Of a stretch of DNA of 58,735 nucleotides, positions 1 to 11,194 are shown piece by piece (within the stretch, counting starts at the first letter, position 1; each line of letters begins with the position of its first letter). Location: NCBI GenBank assembly GCA_020724545.1, contig DYGR01000016.1, positions 1 to 58,735 on the forward strand, given 5' to 3'. A model generated the notes under the pieces. It did no database searches. It was not told the DNA's origin and saw only the letters and a program-made list of their open reading frames with translations. Both the position numbers and the translations under genes were made by a program. The DNA comes from Candidatus Methanoperedens nitratireducens. Its GTDB lineage: Archaea; Halobacteriota; Methanosarcinia; Methanosarcinales; Methanoperedenaceae.

Positions 1-30
1 TGGTTGAGTTTGAGGTTTTGAGGTTGATCT

Positions 31-207
31 CTAAATTAAGTTTTGACACATTCTGACGATCACATCATCCTCGCCTTTGAAATAAACTACCGATGGTGTA
101 ATCTTCTTTACTTCACTGTTCTCGATTATTACCGGCTCATCCAGCAGCATATATGCCATCTTTGAGTTCGTGGTCCCGAAATCTATTCCAAGTATATCTC
201 TGTTCAT
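31..207 (-). pseudogene. Truncated DnaK/Hsp70-like N-terminus
   Basis: The reading frame starts at an ATG at 207 and gives only 58 residues. It opens with the Hsp70/actin-fold phosphate-1 motif (GIDFGTTNS at residues 7-15), followed by TPSVVYF, as in the first two strands of the Hsp70 ATPase domain. A TAG at 31-33 then ends it. A real DnaK has about 600 residues, so this is either a broken gene or one disrupted by a rearrangement or assembly edge just outside the window. It lies 24 bases downstream of grpE on the same strand, the usual grpE-dnaK order. The last residues before the stop do not look like DnaK, so the break is probably near position 50. It is unlikely to be functional as it stands. 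Confidence 0.7.
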
Positions 208-231
208 TATTTACTCTTTATCTTTTATATC

Positions 232-1038
232 TTAATAATCTTTATTATCTTCTAATGCTTCGTCTCCCTGGTGCTGCTCAGCATCACTGAGTGCATCATG
301 TTGTAATGGTGTGCGTTCTTTTAATTCTATCTTTTCTTCAAGTTCAATTAGTATATTTTTCAGGGAATCTATATCCTGAGCGAGTTTTTCAAGTTTTTCT
401 ATCTGTAAGCGTTCAAGCTCATCTATCTTTTGACTGATCTCTGCAAACCTGTACTTGGGGGGATTAATCCATATAAGGAAGCGATCCCATAAGCCGGGTA
501 TGGTGACCTTAACTTCAACAGGACTTTTTGAAACAATCACTTCAGATGGCCTGACCACATTATCTCCGGCGCGGTATCCTTTTCGTATTACGCGGAAAAC
601 CGAATTCTCAGGATAAGCAGTGCTGTATTCCAGTCCTATAGCCATATGCATCTGTTCATCGAACCTATCACCTACTGCAGGATCGATCGGGGCAAGACCG
701 GCTGCAGAGAGCAGTTGACTGTAGACCATATCGATATTTTTTTTAATATTCTCTGAACAATCTCTCACTATATCACAGGAAACACTGCTGCTCGACTCGG
801 ATATACGGCTCAAAGAATCTGCAACAGCAAGCAATCTCTTGGCTAAATCCGTTTTCATTTCCTGCCTTTTAATCTCTTCATTTTTTCGGCTCGACTCGAT
901 ATAGCCTTTGAATTCCTGTTTTAACTTAATGTACTCAGATTCAAATTTCTCAGCCTTTTTTTTAATCTCTTCTATATTATCCTGTTGCATCAAGGACGTC
1001 ATATTTATTATAAAATTGTATATACCTTTCTCATGCAT
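232..1038 (-). CDS. grpE: GrpE-like nucleotide exchange factor with C-terminal extension
   Basis: GrpE proteins release ADP from DnaK in the cytoplasmic Hsp70 chaperone cycle. Residues 15-110 are charged and predicted coiled coil. Residues 120-175 hold the GrpE beta-domain signature, with VGDRFDEQMHMA, IRKGYRAGDNVVRPSEVIVSK. At 268 residues it is longer than the usual 170-210. The extra part after residue 180 has an aromatic stretch (PGLWDRFLIWINPP) and then a second coiled coil (about 200-240) ending in an acidic tail. The gene precedes the truncated dnaK-like frame, suggesting a dedicated chaperone pair that differs from the housekeeping one. The start could also be the ATG at 1002. The GrpE assignment is firm; a special partner is inference. 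Confidence 0.85.
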   Translation of the reverse strand: MHEKGIYNFIINMTSLMQQDNIEEIKKKAEKFESEYIKLKQEFKGYIESSRKNEEIKRQEMKTDLAKRLLAVADSLSRISESSSSVSCDIVRDCSENIKKNIDMVYSQLLSAAGLAPIDPAVGDRFDEQMHMAIGLEYSTAYPENSVFRVIRKGYRAGDNVVRPSEVIVSKSPVEVKVTIPGLWDRFLIWINPPKYRFAEISQKIDELERLQIEKLEKLAQDIDSLKNILIELEEKIELKERTPLQHDALSDAEQHQGDEALEDNKDY

Positions 1039-1171
1039 CAGTACCTCAGTACTATAGCATCGTTTAACTTATTCCCTCAATTAACCCTGCTGCTGCTGTT
1101 GATTTTTTTTGTACAAATGCAATCTATTAAAAAAGATTAATAAAAAGTAGAACCGAGATGCGTTGAAGCAA

Positions 1172-1184
1172 TAAGTTATATATG
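1172..1184 (+). promoter_or_regulatory. Possible TATA box upstream of gyrB
   Basis: An AT run reading AAGTTATATATGC lies in the 296-base gap between grpE and gyrB. It would place a transcription start near 1207 and leave a leader of about 130 bases before the gyrB ATG. The rest of this gap shows only AT-rich sequence with no gene. Assigned by resemblance to archaeal TATA boxes only. Confidence 0.3.
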
Positions 1185-1307
1185 CCTTGAGGATAATTAA
1201 ACTAAAAAGATCTGATAGGTTGAAGGTACCCGATCCGTTTTTAAATCAAAGGAACCATAAAACGAAATGAATAATATAAATTGTTTTAGATCTATCATCT
1301 GGTTTAA

Positions 1308-3671
<2,364 letters not shown>

Positions 3672-3684
3672 GGGGGAGAATAAA

Positions 3685-3843
3685 ATGTCGAGCGAAAAAA
3701 TAGATTAGGCTAAGAGCATGATAAAAGAGGCTGGAGAGATGCACAGTTTGTAGATGATTGAAAAGAAACAGGAGTTATACGATGGGCATAAAATTAATTT
3801 ATCATGGCAAAGAAAGCTCGATGGGAGGCATATCTCCTTTTGA
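3685..3843 (+). other. Possible decayed small reading frame with two amber codons
   Basis: A frame with a purine-rich ribosome site (GGGGGAG) opens at an ATG at 3685. It reads sensibly (charged, helical: AKSMIKEAGEMHSL, MIEKKQELYDG) through two TAG codons at 3706 and 3751, and stops at a TGA at 3841. It overlaps the start of the PLD-like gene in another frame. The likeliest reading is a decayed gene at the boundary of the island inserted after gyrB. Pyrrolysine readthrough is possible in principle in Methanosarcinales but nothing here supports it. Confidence 0.2.
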
Positions 3844-4912
3844 TAAAGCTATAGCTGAAATAGTAAAAAATAAAAATGTGTGCATTGTTTGCCCTTATAT
3901 CGGGATAGATTATTTTGATAGAATCACCCAATTAGCTAATACCTGGTATCTTGTTACAGATGTTGAAGCGTGGATAATCTCTCACAATCCAATAGCAAGA
4001 CAGGATATTAAAAATTTCATTATGAAGAATCTTTCGAATATACATCATTACAAAGATATTCACGCAAAGGTTATTGTTACAGATAATATGGCTTTCATTG
4101 GTTCATCCAATTTCACAGTTAAAGGAATAACAGGGCGGGTGGAAATGTCTGTTTTTATTGAAGAAAAAGAGCAAGTAGATGAATTGCAAAAATGGTTCTG
4201 GGATTTGTGGAATGAATCTGGATCGGTAAACCCTCTCCATTTAGAGAAGTATGTATCTTCAATCCTGTCTTTACCCTCACCCGACATAAACAAACCTGAA
4301 ATTTCACTTACATCAAAAGCCTCAGCGATTAAAGCTAATCTGGTAGATATCGGAAGCACAGATATTCAAGTAGAGCACATCATAGAAAACAATATAGAAT
4401 CCCATAAACGTCTGATTGAATGTATCAAATTAACTTTGAATAGAAATTGGATAAATGATTATCTTGATTTGGCAAAAGAATTAATCGAATTTACTGGACT
4501 TGCAGGCGATGACCCAAGGCTTGTCATGTCTATCACTAAGAGTGAAAAGATACCAATTACTATTAATCAAAGGTATGTCTTAATGCCATACTATAATGGT
4601 AATATTGGTTTAATTATGCCTCTTGAATATGATTCGCAGAACTACGATAAAGATAGAGTTGTATTTGAGGATAAAGATTATTTTTTTACTAATAAGATAC
4701 GTAACGCTCGCTGGTTAGAATTTGAAAGAAAAAATAAAGTTGAGTTTTCTGAACGGATAAAAAAGTATTGGAAACAGGCAATATTGGTAGAATTAGAACA
4801 TGGCAAAAAATCAGGATTTAAGAAATTTCACGAACCAGTTGTTTATGAAGCAGTAATGAATTTATCATATAGAAATAAACTTTTAGACGAGGCTTTTTCT
4901 GAGGCACTTTGA
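3782..4912 (+). CDS. Phospholipase D-like (HKD) domain protein
   Basis: The N-terminal part carries one HKD-type motif, HAKVIVTDNMAFIGSSNFT (about residues 97-115), diagnostic of the phospholipase D/nuclease superfamily. The domain would be expected to hydrolyse phosphodiester bonds, possibly as a dimer because only one HKD copy is present. Residues after about 180 form a charged, Lys-rich region I do not recognise. An upstream TTG at 3758 is possible, but the ATG at 3782 has a CAGGAG ribosome site at the right distance, so 376 residues is preferred. It is the first gene of an AT-rich island between gyrB and gyrA, followed by a nucleotidyltransferase and an unknown protein. Single-HKD proteins occur in restriction and defence modules such as DISARM DrmC, but this link is inference. 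Confidence 0.75.
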   Translation: MGIKLIYHGKESSMGGISPFDKAIAEIVKNKNVCIVCPYIGIDYFDRITQLANTWYLVTDVEAWIISHNPIARQDIKNFIMKNLSNIHHYKDIHAKVIVTDNMAFIGSSNFTVKGITGRVEMSVFIEEKEQVDELQKWFWDLWNESGSVNPLHLEKYVSSILSLPSPDINKPEISLTSKASAIKANLVDIGSTDIQVEHIIENNIESHKRLIECIKLTLNRNWINDYLDLAKELIEFTGLAGDDPRLVMSITKSEKIPITINQRYVLMPYYNGNIGLIMPLEYDSQNYDKDRVVFEDKDYFFTNKIRNARWLEFERKNKVEFSERIKKYWKQAILVELEHGKKSGFKKFHEPVVYEAVMNLSYRNKLLDEAFSEAL

Positions 4913-4936
4913 AAAATAGAAAAGAGGATTACAATC

Positions 4937-5254
4937 ATGCAACCAATAACTAATGAACTGATACAGGAAATTAAAAACCGCATCGTTAAGGGAGTCCATC
5001 CAGAAAAGATAATCCTTTTCGGCTCATATGCCTACGGAATGCCGACAAAAGAAAGCGATCTGGATTTGTTAGTTATTCTTCAAACAGAAGAGCCTGTGCA
5101 TAAGAGGGCGATAAAGATAAGAAAATTGCTTCGTGATATCAGAATTCCAAAAGATATACTTGTTTATACACCACAGGAAGTTGAGAGATGGAAAAATGCA
5201 TCATCTGCGTTTATTACTTCCATTCTTAAAAAAGGCAGGGTTATATATGGATAA
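4937..5254 (+). CDS. MNT-type nucleotidyltransferase domain protein
   Basis: This 105-residue protein has the minimal nucleotidyltransferase signature ILFGSYAYGMPTKESDLDLLVI (split here as GSYAYG and SDLDLLV, residues 29-47), with the two metal-binding Asp residues in DLD. MNT proteins transfer nucleotides and commonly act as antitoxins to HEPN toxins by AMPylation. No HEPN gene is visible next to it. It begins 24 bases after the PLD-like gene and its end overlaps the next gene by 8 bases, so the three are probably co-transcribed. A ribosome site (AGAGGA) precedes the ATG. The family call is firm; substrate and partner are unknown. Confidence 0.85.
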   Translation: MQPITNELIQEIKNRIVKGVHPEKIILFGSYAYGMPTKESDLDLLVILQTEEPVHKRAIKIRKLLRDIRIPKDILVYTPQEVERWKNASSAFITSILKKGRVIYG

Positions 5255-5798
5255 TAGAGACTTGGCAAAAAAGAATAAAGGGAATCTGTTGCATAAAAAA
5301 ATTGCGAGTATAATTCAATTTCCCACTTGTAAAATATTTAAAAGCCCTGAATGTGGAGGAACACATAATATACCATTATTTTGCTCAAAAGAAAAAGCAA
5401 ACTCTACAGAATATTGCAATGTTGATTTATTGATTTTAAAGAATGAAAAAATTAAAGTTATTATTGAAATTGAAGAATCAGGTATAATCCCAAACAAAAT
5501 ATGTGGAAAGTTTCTTACATCAGCTCTGTCTTCTTATTATATTCATGAATCTGAGAACAATAGACCTATTGACATGGATAACTCAGTAGCATTCATTCAA
5601 ATATTAGATACATCAAAATTAGAAGAAAGTACTTCTAAAAAAGGGCAATTTGCAAATATAGAAAAATCCATACAAAATGTAATTCCTGTTAAAGGCAACA
5701 AAATTGATAGATACAGACTATTTTTTGGAGATAGCTCAGATTTTAATGACGGAAAATTAAACGAAATTTTTAATTTCATCCAAGAGGTTTTAAAATGA
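5247..5798 (+). CDS. Unknown protein, possible PD-(D/E)XK-like fold
   Basis: The ATG at 5247 overlaps the MNT gene by 8 bases and gives 183 residues. I do not recognise the family. Around residues 51-72 there is an Asp-containing strand (NVDLLILKN), then a strand with spaced acidic residues (KVIIEIEES). This pattern resembles the core of PD-(D/E)XK nucleases, where D is followed by E-x-K or a variant, but the usual Lys is not obvious. The C-terminal half has helices with FIQ and a tail EIFNFIQEVLK. The base composition is clearly more AT-rich than gyrB and gyrA. It may be the effector or accessory protein of the island. The nuclease reading is tentative. Confidence 0.55.
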   Translation: MDNRDLAKKNKGNLLHKKIASIIQFPTCKIFKSPECGGTHNIPLFCSKEKANSTEYCNVDLLILKNEKIKVIIEIEESGIIPNKICGKFLTSALSSYYIHESENNRPIDMDNSVAFIQILDTSKLEESTSKKGQFANIEKSIQNVIPVKGNKIDRYRLFFGDSSDFNDGKLNEIFNFIQEVLK

Positions 5799-5842
5799 GA
5801 CTAATTTCTGATAACAGCATAATCAAAAATGGGGATAAAAAA

Positions 5843-5870
5843 CCGCAGATGAACGCAGATGAACGCAGAT
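5843..5870 (+). repeat. 10-bp direct repeat between island and gyrA
   Basis: The unit GCAGATGAAC occurs twice and is followed by GCAGAT, giving 2.6 copies. It lies in the gap between the island genes and gyrA, about 70 bases before the gyrA start. Similar GCAGATGAAC repeats are scattered through many prokaryotic genomes, so it may be a dispersed repeat marking an insertion boundary. Confidence 0.7.
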
Positions 5871-5942
5871 TTTTAAATCCACGTATATCCGCAGAGCATA
5901 CGTGTGTGCGCCATCCAGAGGCGCACCTCGGGAGCTGATACC

Positions 5943-8450
5943 ATGCCAGATCAAGAACCCAAAAACCCGCAGCAAAAGCTTGTAATAGAAAAAATCAGCC
6001 CGATCAATATCGAGGATGAGATGAAGCGCTCATATATCGATTATGCCATGAGCGTTATTGTGGGGCGCGCGCTGCCGGATGTGAGGGACGGCTTAAAACC
6101 TGTGCACAGGCGCATTCTCTATTCGATGTACGAGCAGGGGATGACGCATGACAAACCTTATAAGAAATCTGCAAGAATCGTCGGGGATACTTTAGGTAAG
6201 TATCACCCTCATGGCGATATAGCAGTGTATGATACACTCGTCAGGATGGCGCAGGATTTCTCACTCCGCTATCTTCTGATCGATGGGCAGGGGAATTTTG
6301 GTAGCATTGATGGAGATTCACCGGCTGCAATGCGATATACTGAAGTCCGCCTTGCAAAGATCGCTGATGAAACCCTTGGCGATATCGATAAAGAAACAGT
6401 TGATTTTGTGCCCAACTATGATGATTCCTTAAAAGAGCCGACCGTACTGCCGTGCAAACTTCCGAACCTGCTTATTAACGGCTCGACCGGTATAGCAGTG
6501 GGCATGGCGACCAACATGCCGCCGCACAACCTTGGAGAAGTGATCGATGGCATAACCATGGTTATCAATAGGCCTGATATTGAAATAAATGAACTTGTGA
6601 AGATCATAAAAGGCCCGGATTTCCCGACAGCAGGTTTCATATATGGCCACCAGGGAATAATCGATGCGTACTCCACAGGCCGCGGCTCAATCAAGATGCG
6701 TGCCCGTGCCGTAATCGAGGAGATAAAGAGCAAGGAACAGATTATCATAACAGAACTCCCGTACCAGGTAAATAAAGCAAAACTGGTAGAGGATATTGCA
6801 GGCCTTGTCAGGGATAAGAAGATCGCCGGTATCACGGATCTTAGAGACGAATCTGATAAAGAAGGGATACGTATTGTTATAGAGATATCAAGGCAGGCGC
6901 AGGCAAGGGTGCTCTTAAACCAGTTGTATTCCCATACACAGCTTGAGGCTACCTTCGGTGTGATCAACCTCGCACTGGTCGATGGGCAGCCCAGGCTCCT
7001 TACGTTAAGAGATATAATAATCCACTACATAGCTCACAGGAAGCAGGTCATCACAAGGAGAAGCCAGTTCGAGCTTGATAAAGCGCAAAAACGTGCCCAT
7101 ATACTCGAGGGCCTGCGGATCGCCCTTGACCATATCGATAATGTCATAAAATTGATAAAAGCTTCAAAAACACCTGATGAAGCGCGCACCGGTCTTGTGG
7201 CCCAGTTCAGCCTGAGTGAAGAGCAGGCAAAGGCTATACTTGATATGCGGCTTCAGCGATTGACAGGTCTTGAGCGCGAGAAGATCGATGCTGAGTACAG
7301 TGAGCTTTTAAAAACCATTGCATGGCTTCGGGAACTTCTGGCAAGTGAGATAAAGATACTTGCACTGGTAAAAACAGAGCTTGCAGAGCTTAAAACACGT
7401 TTTGCTGATAAGAGGAGAACCGAGATCATAGAGAATACAGGAGAACTTGTGATAGAGGATCTTATTCCAAAAGAAGAGGATGTTATCACGGTAACAAACA
7501 GCGGTTATATCAAACGTATCCCTGTGGATGCATATAAACAGCAGCGCCGCGGCGGGAAAGGGGTCATCGGCATGGAGACAAAGGATGAGGATTTCGTAAG
7601 CGATCTATTCATCGCGAATACCCATGACTATATCCTGTTCTTCACTGATAGAGGTAAGGTCTACTGGCTGAAAGTGTATGAGGTACCTACTGCCGGAAGA
7701 CAGGCGCGTGGAACAGCGATAATCAATCTGCTCCAGATCGAACAGGGCGAAAAGATTAACGCATATATCCCGATCAGCAAGTTTGACGAAGAACACTATC
7801 TCCTTATGGTAACAAAAAAGGGGATCGTCAAGAAGACAGTCCTGAGTGTATTCTCAAATCCCAGGAAAACAGGAATAATCGCCATATCACTGGATGAGGG
7901 GGATAAACTGGTATCAGTGAAGCTCACAGATGGCACCAGGGGTATCGTGATCGGTACAAAGCACGGTAAAGCAATAAGGTTCAACGAGAACGATGTAAGG
8001 GACATGGGGCGCAGTGCATATGGCGTAAGGGGAGTTAAGCTGGTCGGCGAGGACGAAGTTGTGAGTATGGCCGTGGTCGAGGAGGACGCGACCCTTCTTA
8101 CCATAACCGAGCACGGCTTCGGAAAACGCACAGGATTTGAGGAATACCGTATCATGAACCGCGGCGGACAGGGTGTGATTACCATAGATGTGAATATAAG
8201 GAACGGAAGTGTGGTGGATATAAAGACCGTTCGTGAGGATGATGAGATCATGGTAACCACCTCAAGAGGGATTATCATCCGCGTGCCTGTGAGCGGCATC
8301 CGCATACAGGGAAGGAATACACAGGGAGTAAAAATAATGAACGTTGATGATAAAGACAGGGTCGTGGGTGTGGCAACGCTGGCGAAGGAGGAGAATGGGG
8401 AAGTGAAGGGGGAGCAGAGGAAGCTATATGAGAGCGATTATCCCATTTAA
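5943..8450 (+). CDS. gyrA: DNA gyrase subunit A
   Basis: This is the DNA-cleaving subunit of gyrase. The catalytic tyrosine is Tyr132 in [10 protein letters not shown]. The N-terminal winged-helix tower region begins with [30 protein letters not shown]. The C-terminal beta-pinwheel contains a complete GyrA box (QRRGGKG, near residue 530), which allows DNA wrapping and so true gyrase activity rather than topoisomerase IV. The ATG at 5943, behind a CGGGAG ribosome site, is preferred over an in-frame GTG at 5904 and yields 835 residues. Its last 23 bases overlap cofC. The C-terminal tail is acidic and lysine-rich. Function is confident. Confidence 0.97.
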   Translation: MPDQEPKNPQQKLVIEKISPINIEDEMKRSYIDYAMSVIVGRALPDVRDGLKPVHRRILYSMYEQGMTHDKPYKKSARIVGDTLGKYHPHGDIAVYDTLVRMAQDFSLRYLLIDGQGNFGSIDGDSPAAMRYTEVRLAKIADETLGDIDKETVDFVPNYDDSLKEPTVLPCKLPNLLINGSTGIAVGMATNMPPHNLGEVIDGITMVINRPDIEINELVKIIKGPDFPTAGFIYGHQGIIDAYSTGRGSIKMRARAVIEEIKSKEQIIITELPYQVNKAKLVEDIAGLVRDKKIAGITDLRDESDKEGIRIVIEISRQAQARVLLNQLYSHTQLEATFGVINLALVDGQPRLLTLRDIIIHYIAHRKQVITRRSQFELDKAQKRAHILEGLRIALDHIDNVIKLIKASKTPDEARTGLVAQFSLSEEQAKAILDMRLQRLTGLEREKIDAEYSELLKTIAWLRELLASEIKILALVKTELAELKTRFADKRRTEIIENTGELVIEDLIPKEEDVITVTNSGYIKRIPVDAYKQQRRGGKGVIGMETKDEDFVSDLFIANTHDYILFFTDRGKVYWLKVYEVPTAGRQARGTAIINLLQIEQGEKINAYIPISKFDEEHYLLMVTKKGIVKKTVLSVFSNPRKTGIIAISLDEGDKLVSVKLTDGTRGIVIGTKHGKAIRFNENDVRDMGRSAYGVRGVKLVGEDEVVSMAVVEEDATLLTITEHGFGKRTGFEEYRIMNRGGQGVITIDVNIRNGSVVDIKTVREDDEIMVTTSRGIIIRVPVSGIRIQGRNTQGVKIMNVDDKDRVVGVATLAKEENGEVKGEQRKLYESDYPI

Positions 8451-9066
8451 GAAATGCAACGCAAAATCAAGATTGGGAGCACTGCTCTCTGAAAAAGAGC
8501 GCGAGGACTTTGCTATGGCCATGCTCAGTGATGTGGCAGAGGCATTGATCCGCTCTGGATGCTTTGGGGTAATTGATATATTATCCAGCTCTATCATCGA
8601 GATCAGAGGAGCCAGTATCGTATTAACGGAAAATGGCCTGAATGAAGCCTTAAACGAGTACCTCCATAAGATGTCATCCCATTCGATACATGAACCTGTT
8701 CTTATTATTATGGCAGACATTCCGCTCGTCTCGGTTAAGAATATCAAAGACATAGCCTCATCTTCTGCCGATATTGTGATCGTGCCGGGGAGGATGGGGG
8801 GCACCAATGCCCTGTTTATCCGCGACCCGTCAGGTTTCCATGTGGACTACTACGGTGCAAGCTTCTTAAAACATCGTGAGATCGCATCCACAAATAAACT
8901 TAAGCATGATGTCTTTGATTCCTTTAACCTCAGCACGGATATCGATGAGACAGAAGACCTTGCCGAGGTCCTGCTTCATGGGGCAGGGCATGCTGCACGT
9001 TACATGAGAGAACTTGGGTTTATCCTTGCTGAGCATGGGGGCAGGGTAGGGGTTAAAAGGATTTAG
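8428..9066 (+). CDS. cofC: 2-phospho-L-lactate guanylyltransferase (CofC)
   Basis: CofC activates 2-phospholactate (or a related phospho-acid) with GTP, making the dinucleotide intermediate that CofD joins to Fo during coenzyme F420 synthesis. The protein starts MRAIIPFKK and continues [10 protein letters not shown], the nucleotide-binding opening of the CofC family. DIPLV at about residues 92-96 is the metal/nucleotide loop of the glycosyltransferase-A-like fold. At 212 residues it has the usual length. The start overlaps gyrA by 23 bases, so translation is probably coupled. The presence of this gene fits the F420-dependent fpo operon and FrhB gene elsewhere in the window. Confidence 0.93.
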   Translation: MRAIIPFKKCNAKSRLGALLSEKEREDFAMAMLSDVAEALIRSGCFGVIDILSSSIIEIRGASIVLTENGLNEALNEYLHKMSSHSIHEPVLIIMADIPLVSVKNIKDIASSSADIVIVPGRMGGTNALFIRDPSGFHVDYYGASFLKHREIASTNKLKHDVFDSFNLSTDIDETEDLAEVLLHGAGHAARYMRELGFILAEHGGRVGVKRI

Positions 9067-9070
9067 AATG

Positions 9071-9105
9071 TATACCCAAAGGTATAATTTGGAGTAACTC
9101 CAAAT
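9071..9105 (+). promoter_or_regulatory. Two adjacent palindromes, probable operator of the metal regulator
   Basis: At 9087-9105 there is a perfect 19-base palindrome, ATTTGGAGT-A-ACTCCAAAT. Directly before it, at 9071-9086, is a second inverted repeat, TATACC-CAAA-GGTATA. They end 9 bases before the regulator's ATG, overlapping the place where the transcript would start. DtxR/MntR-family repressors bind palindromes of this size, so autoregulation of the regulator-znuACB operon by metal is likely. The binding protein is inferred from position. Confidence 0.7.
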
Positions 9106-9114
9106 CATAAGAGC

Positions 9115-9549
9115 ATGAAAGACATAGATGGTCTGGAGCTATCCCCTAAAAAAGCAGAATATATAAAATTTTTTGCTAGCAGAGCAGATGTTAAAACAAC
9201 AGAAATAGCCGGCAAATTCAATGTTGATCCATCTACAGCCACCAAGATCATAGCAGAATTATCAAAAACCGATCTTATTACCTACACACCGTACTATGGC
9301 TGTACACTGACATACAGAGGAAAAGAATACGCTGATTTTCTAAACCGCCGCCACGGACTGATAGTCTGTCTGCTGGTCAATGTCGGCATGGATATAGACA
9401 GTGCATGTGAAGCTGCAGGTAGATTCGAGTATTTTGTGCCAAAGATGGTTGTGGATAATACGTGTAAAAAACTCGGACATCCAGAGAGAAGTCCCTGCGG
9501 TATAGATATAAGCAGTGATACGTGCTGTTGCTGTCCCGGGGAGGAATAG
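9115..9549 (+). CDS. DtxR/MntR-family metal-dependent transcriptional regulator
   Basis: A winged helix-turn-helix occupies residues 10-75 (KTTEIAGKFNVDPSTATKIIAELSKTDLITY), followed by the DtxR-type dimerisation and metal-binding region (RHGLIVCLLVNVGMDIDSACEAAGRFE). The metal ligands are not the standard His set: HxxE becomes RHGLIVCLLV and the tail ends with a Cys cluster (DTCCCCPGEE), which could bind Zn. At 144 residues it lacks the SH3-like third domain. It is the first gene before znuA, whose ATG follows its stop without a gap, so it should control that transporter. The palindrome just upstream is its probable site. Which metal it senses is uncertain. Confidence 0.88.
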   Translation: MKDIDGLELSPKKAEYIKFFASRADVKTTEIAGKFNVDPSTATKIIAELSKTDLITYTPYYGCTLTYRGKEYADFLNRRHGLIVCLLVNVGMDIDSACEAAGRFEYFVPKMVVDNTCKKLGHPERSPCGIDISSDTCCCCPGEE

Positions 9550-10443
9550 ATGATAAAAAAAACAGTGATCATTCTGACCTTAATCGCGTTTCTTGCTGCA
9601 GGATGCATTGAGCAGCCAGAACCGAGTGATAAAATCAAGGTCATTACTACTTTTTACCCGCTCTATGAATTTTCCAAGCGCATAGGGGGCGAAAAGGCGG
9701 AAGTCTCAATCCTTGTCCCTGCAGGTGTTGAGCCCCATGATTGGGAGCCCCATCCAAGGGATATCATTAAGATAGGGTCTGCCCGGATATTTGTTTATAA
9801 TGGGGCAGGCCTTGAACCATCGGTTGATGGAATAATAAAAAAGATTCAATCCCAGGATCTTATCATTGTGGATTCAAGTGAAGGGATTGAATTAATAGAT
9901 GAAGGAGGGTCACCTGACCCGCATATATGGCTTGACCCGGTTCTGGCAAAGCATCAGGTAGAAGCTATAGAGAGGGCATTTATTGAGGTAGATCCGCAGA
10001 ATAGCGATTATTACAGCGCTAATGCTCAGGCACTTAAGCAGGAACTGGATGCGCTGGATGAGGAGATATCAGAGGGATTGGCTCCTGCCAGAAAGAGGGT
10101 GTTCATAGCTTCCCATGATGCATTTAGCTATTTTGCCAGAAGGTATGGTTTAGAGCAGATAGCGATCTCAGGAATGTCTCCCGATATGGAGCCCGGCCCT
10201 GCAAAAATTGCAGAGATTGTGGGACTTGCAAGAGAGTATGAGGTGAAATATATCTTCTTTGAAAATTTAGTAAGCCCGAAACTGGCTCAAACGATTGCAA
10301 GAGAAGCTGGAGCGCAAACACTCATGCTTGATCCGATAGAAGGGCTTTCAGATGCACAAATAGGACAGGGGGAAAATTACTTTACCCTGATGCGGAAGAA
10401 CCTGAAAAATCTTAAAATTGCACTGAGCGTAGAGGACGGGTGA
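9550..10443 (+). CDS. znuA: Zn/Mn ABC transporter substrate-binding lipoprotein (ZnuA/TroA family)
   Basis: The protein captures Zn2+ or Mn2+ outside the membrane and delivers it to the permease. A lipoprotein signal peptide ends in the lipobox LAAGC with Cys19. Cluster A-I ligands are visible in order: His in GVEPHDWEP, His in SPDPHIWLDP, His in IASHDAFSYF, and Asp in LMLDPIEGL. There is no His-rich loop between the domains, which is more typical of Mn-type or simple Zn-type members. At 297 residues the length is normal. It is followed by the ATPase and permease genes in one operon. Metal specificity cannot be settled from sequence alone. Confidence 0.93.
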   Translation: MIKKTVIILTLIAFLAAGCIEQPEPSDKIKVITTFYPLYEFSKRIGGEKAEVSILVPAGVEPHDWEPHPRDIIKIGSARIFVYNGAGLEPSVDGIIKKIQSQDLIIVDSSEGIELIDEGGSPDPHIWLDPVLAKHQVEAIERAFIEVDPQNSDYYSANAQALKQELDALDEEISEGLAPARKRVFIASHDAFSYFARRYGLEQIAISGMSPDMEPGPAKIAEIVGLAREYEVKYIFFENLVSPKLAQTIAREAGAQTLMLDPIEGLSDAQIGQGENYFTLMRKNLKNLKIALSVEDG

Positions 10444-10455
10444 AATAATACTGAG

Positions 10456-11193
10456 ATGAATAATATTATTGAGATGGCTAACGTGAATTTTGAACGTGGT
10501 AATGTGAGCATTCTTGAGAATATTGATCTGGTAATAGAGCAGGGGGATTTTTTAGGAATCATTGGCCCAAATGGCGCAGGTAAGACCACACTGCTGAAAA
10601 TAATACTGGGGCTGATAAGACCAACCGGTGGTACGGTAAAGTTATTTGGGGAGAATATCCATCGTTTTAAGGACTGGTATAGAATTGGATATATTCCCCA
10701 GCATGCCCTGAATTTCGATGCAAACTTCCCTATAAGTGCGTTTGAGGCTGTATCCATGGGCAGGTTCTCAAAAAAAGGCCTGTTCAAAAAACTAAGAGAA
10801 GAGGATATGCAGGCGATTGATGATGCCCTGGAAATAGTAGACATGAGCGAGCATAGAAATAGAAGGATGGGAGAACTGTCTGGCGGCCAACAGCAGCGTA
10901 TATTCATAGCAAGGGCGCTGGCGAGTCAGTCCGAGTTACTGATTCTGGATGAGCCCACAGTTGGCATTGATATCGTTATGCAAAGAGAATTCTATGATTT
11001 TTTAGAGATATTAAACAAAGAGAGAAAAATTACACTGGTACTTGCAACCCACGATATCAGTAATATAACCTCCCGTGTCGGAAAGCTTGCCTGCATCAAC
11101 AGGAGGATGTTCCCGGCATGCCATCCTGAAGAGCTTTTTGCCGGGGCTCATGGAGGGGGAATGAAATTCGTGCATCACCTGCATGGAGAATAG
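10456..11193 (+). CDS. znuC: Zn/Mn ABC transporter ATPase
   Basis: This cytoplasmic ATPase powers the ZnuB permease. It has Walker A GPNGAGKTTLL (about residues 37-47), the Q-loop region YIPQHA, the ABC signature LSGGQQQR, Walker B ELLILDEP and the switch His in LATHDIS. At 245 residues it matches the family. It starts 12 bases after znuA and ends at 11193, overlapping or abutting the permease gene. Its C-terminus (HPEELFAGAHGGGMKFVHHLHG) is His-rich, as often seen in metal-transport ATPases. Confidence 0.94.
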   Translation: MNNIIEMANVNFERGNVSILENIDLVIEQGDFLGIIGPNGAGKTTLLKIILGLIRPTGGTVKLFGENIHRFKDWYRIGYIPQHALNFDANFPISAFEAVSMGRFSKKGLFKKLREEDMQAIDDALEIVDMSEHRNRRMGELSGGQQQRIFIARALASQSELLILDEPTVGIDIVMQREFYDFLEILNKERKITLVLATHDISNITSRVGKLACINRRMFPACHPEELFAGAHGGGMKFVHHLHGE

Positions 11194-11194
11194 T

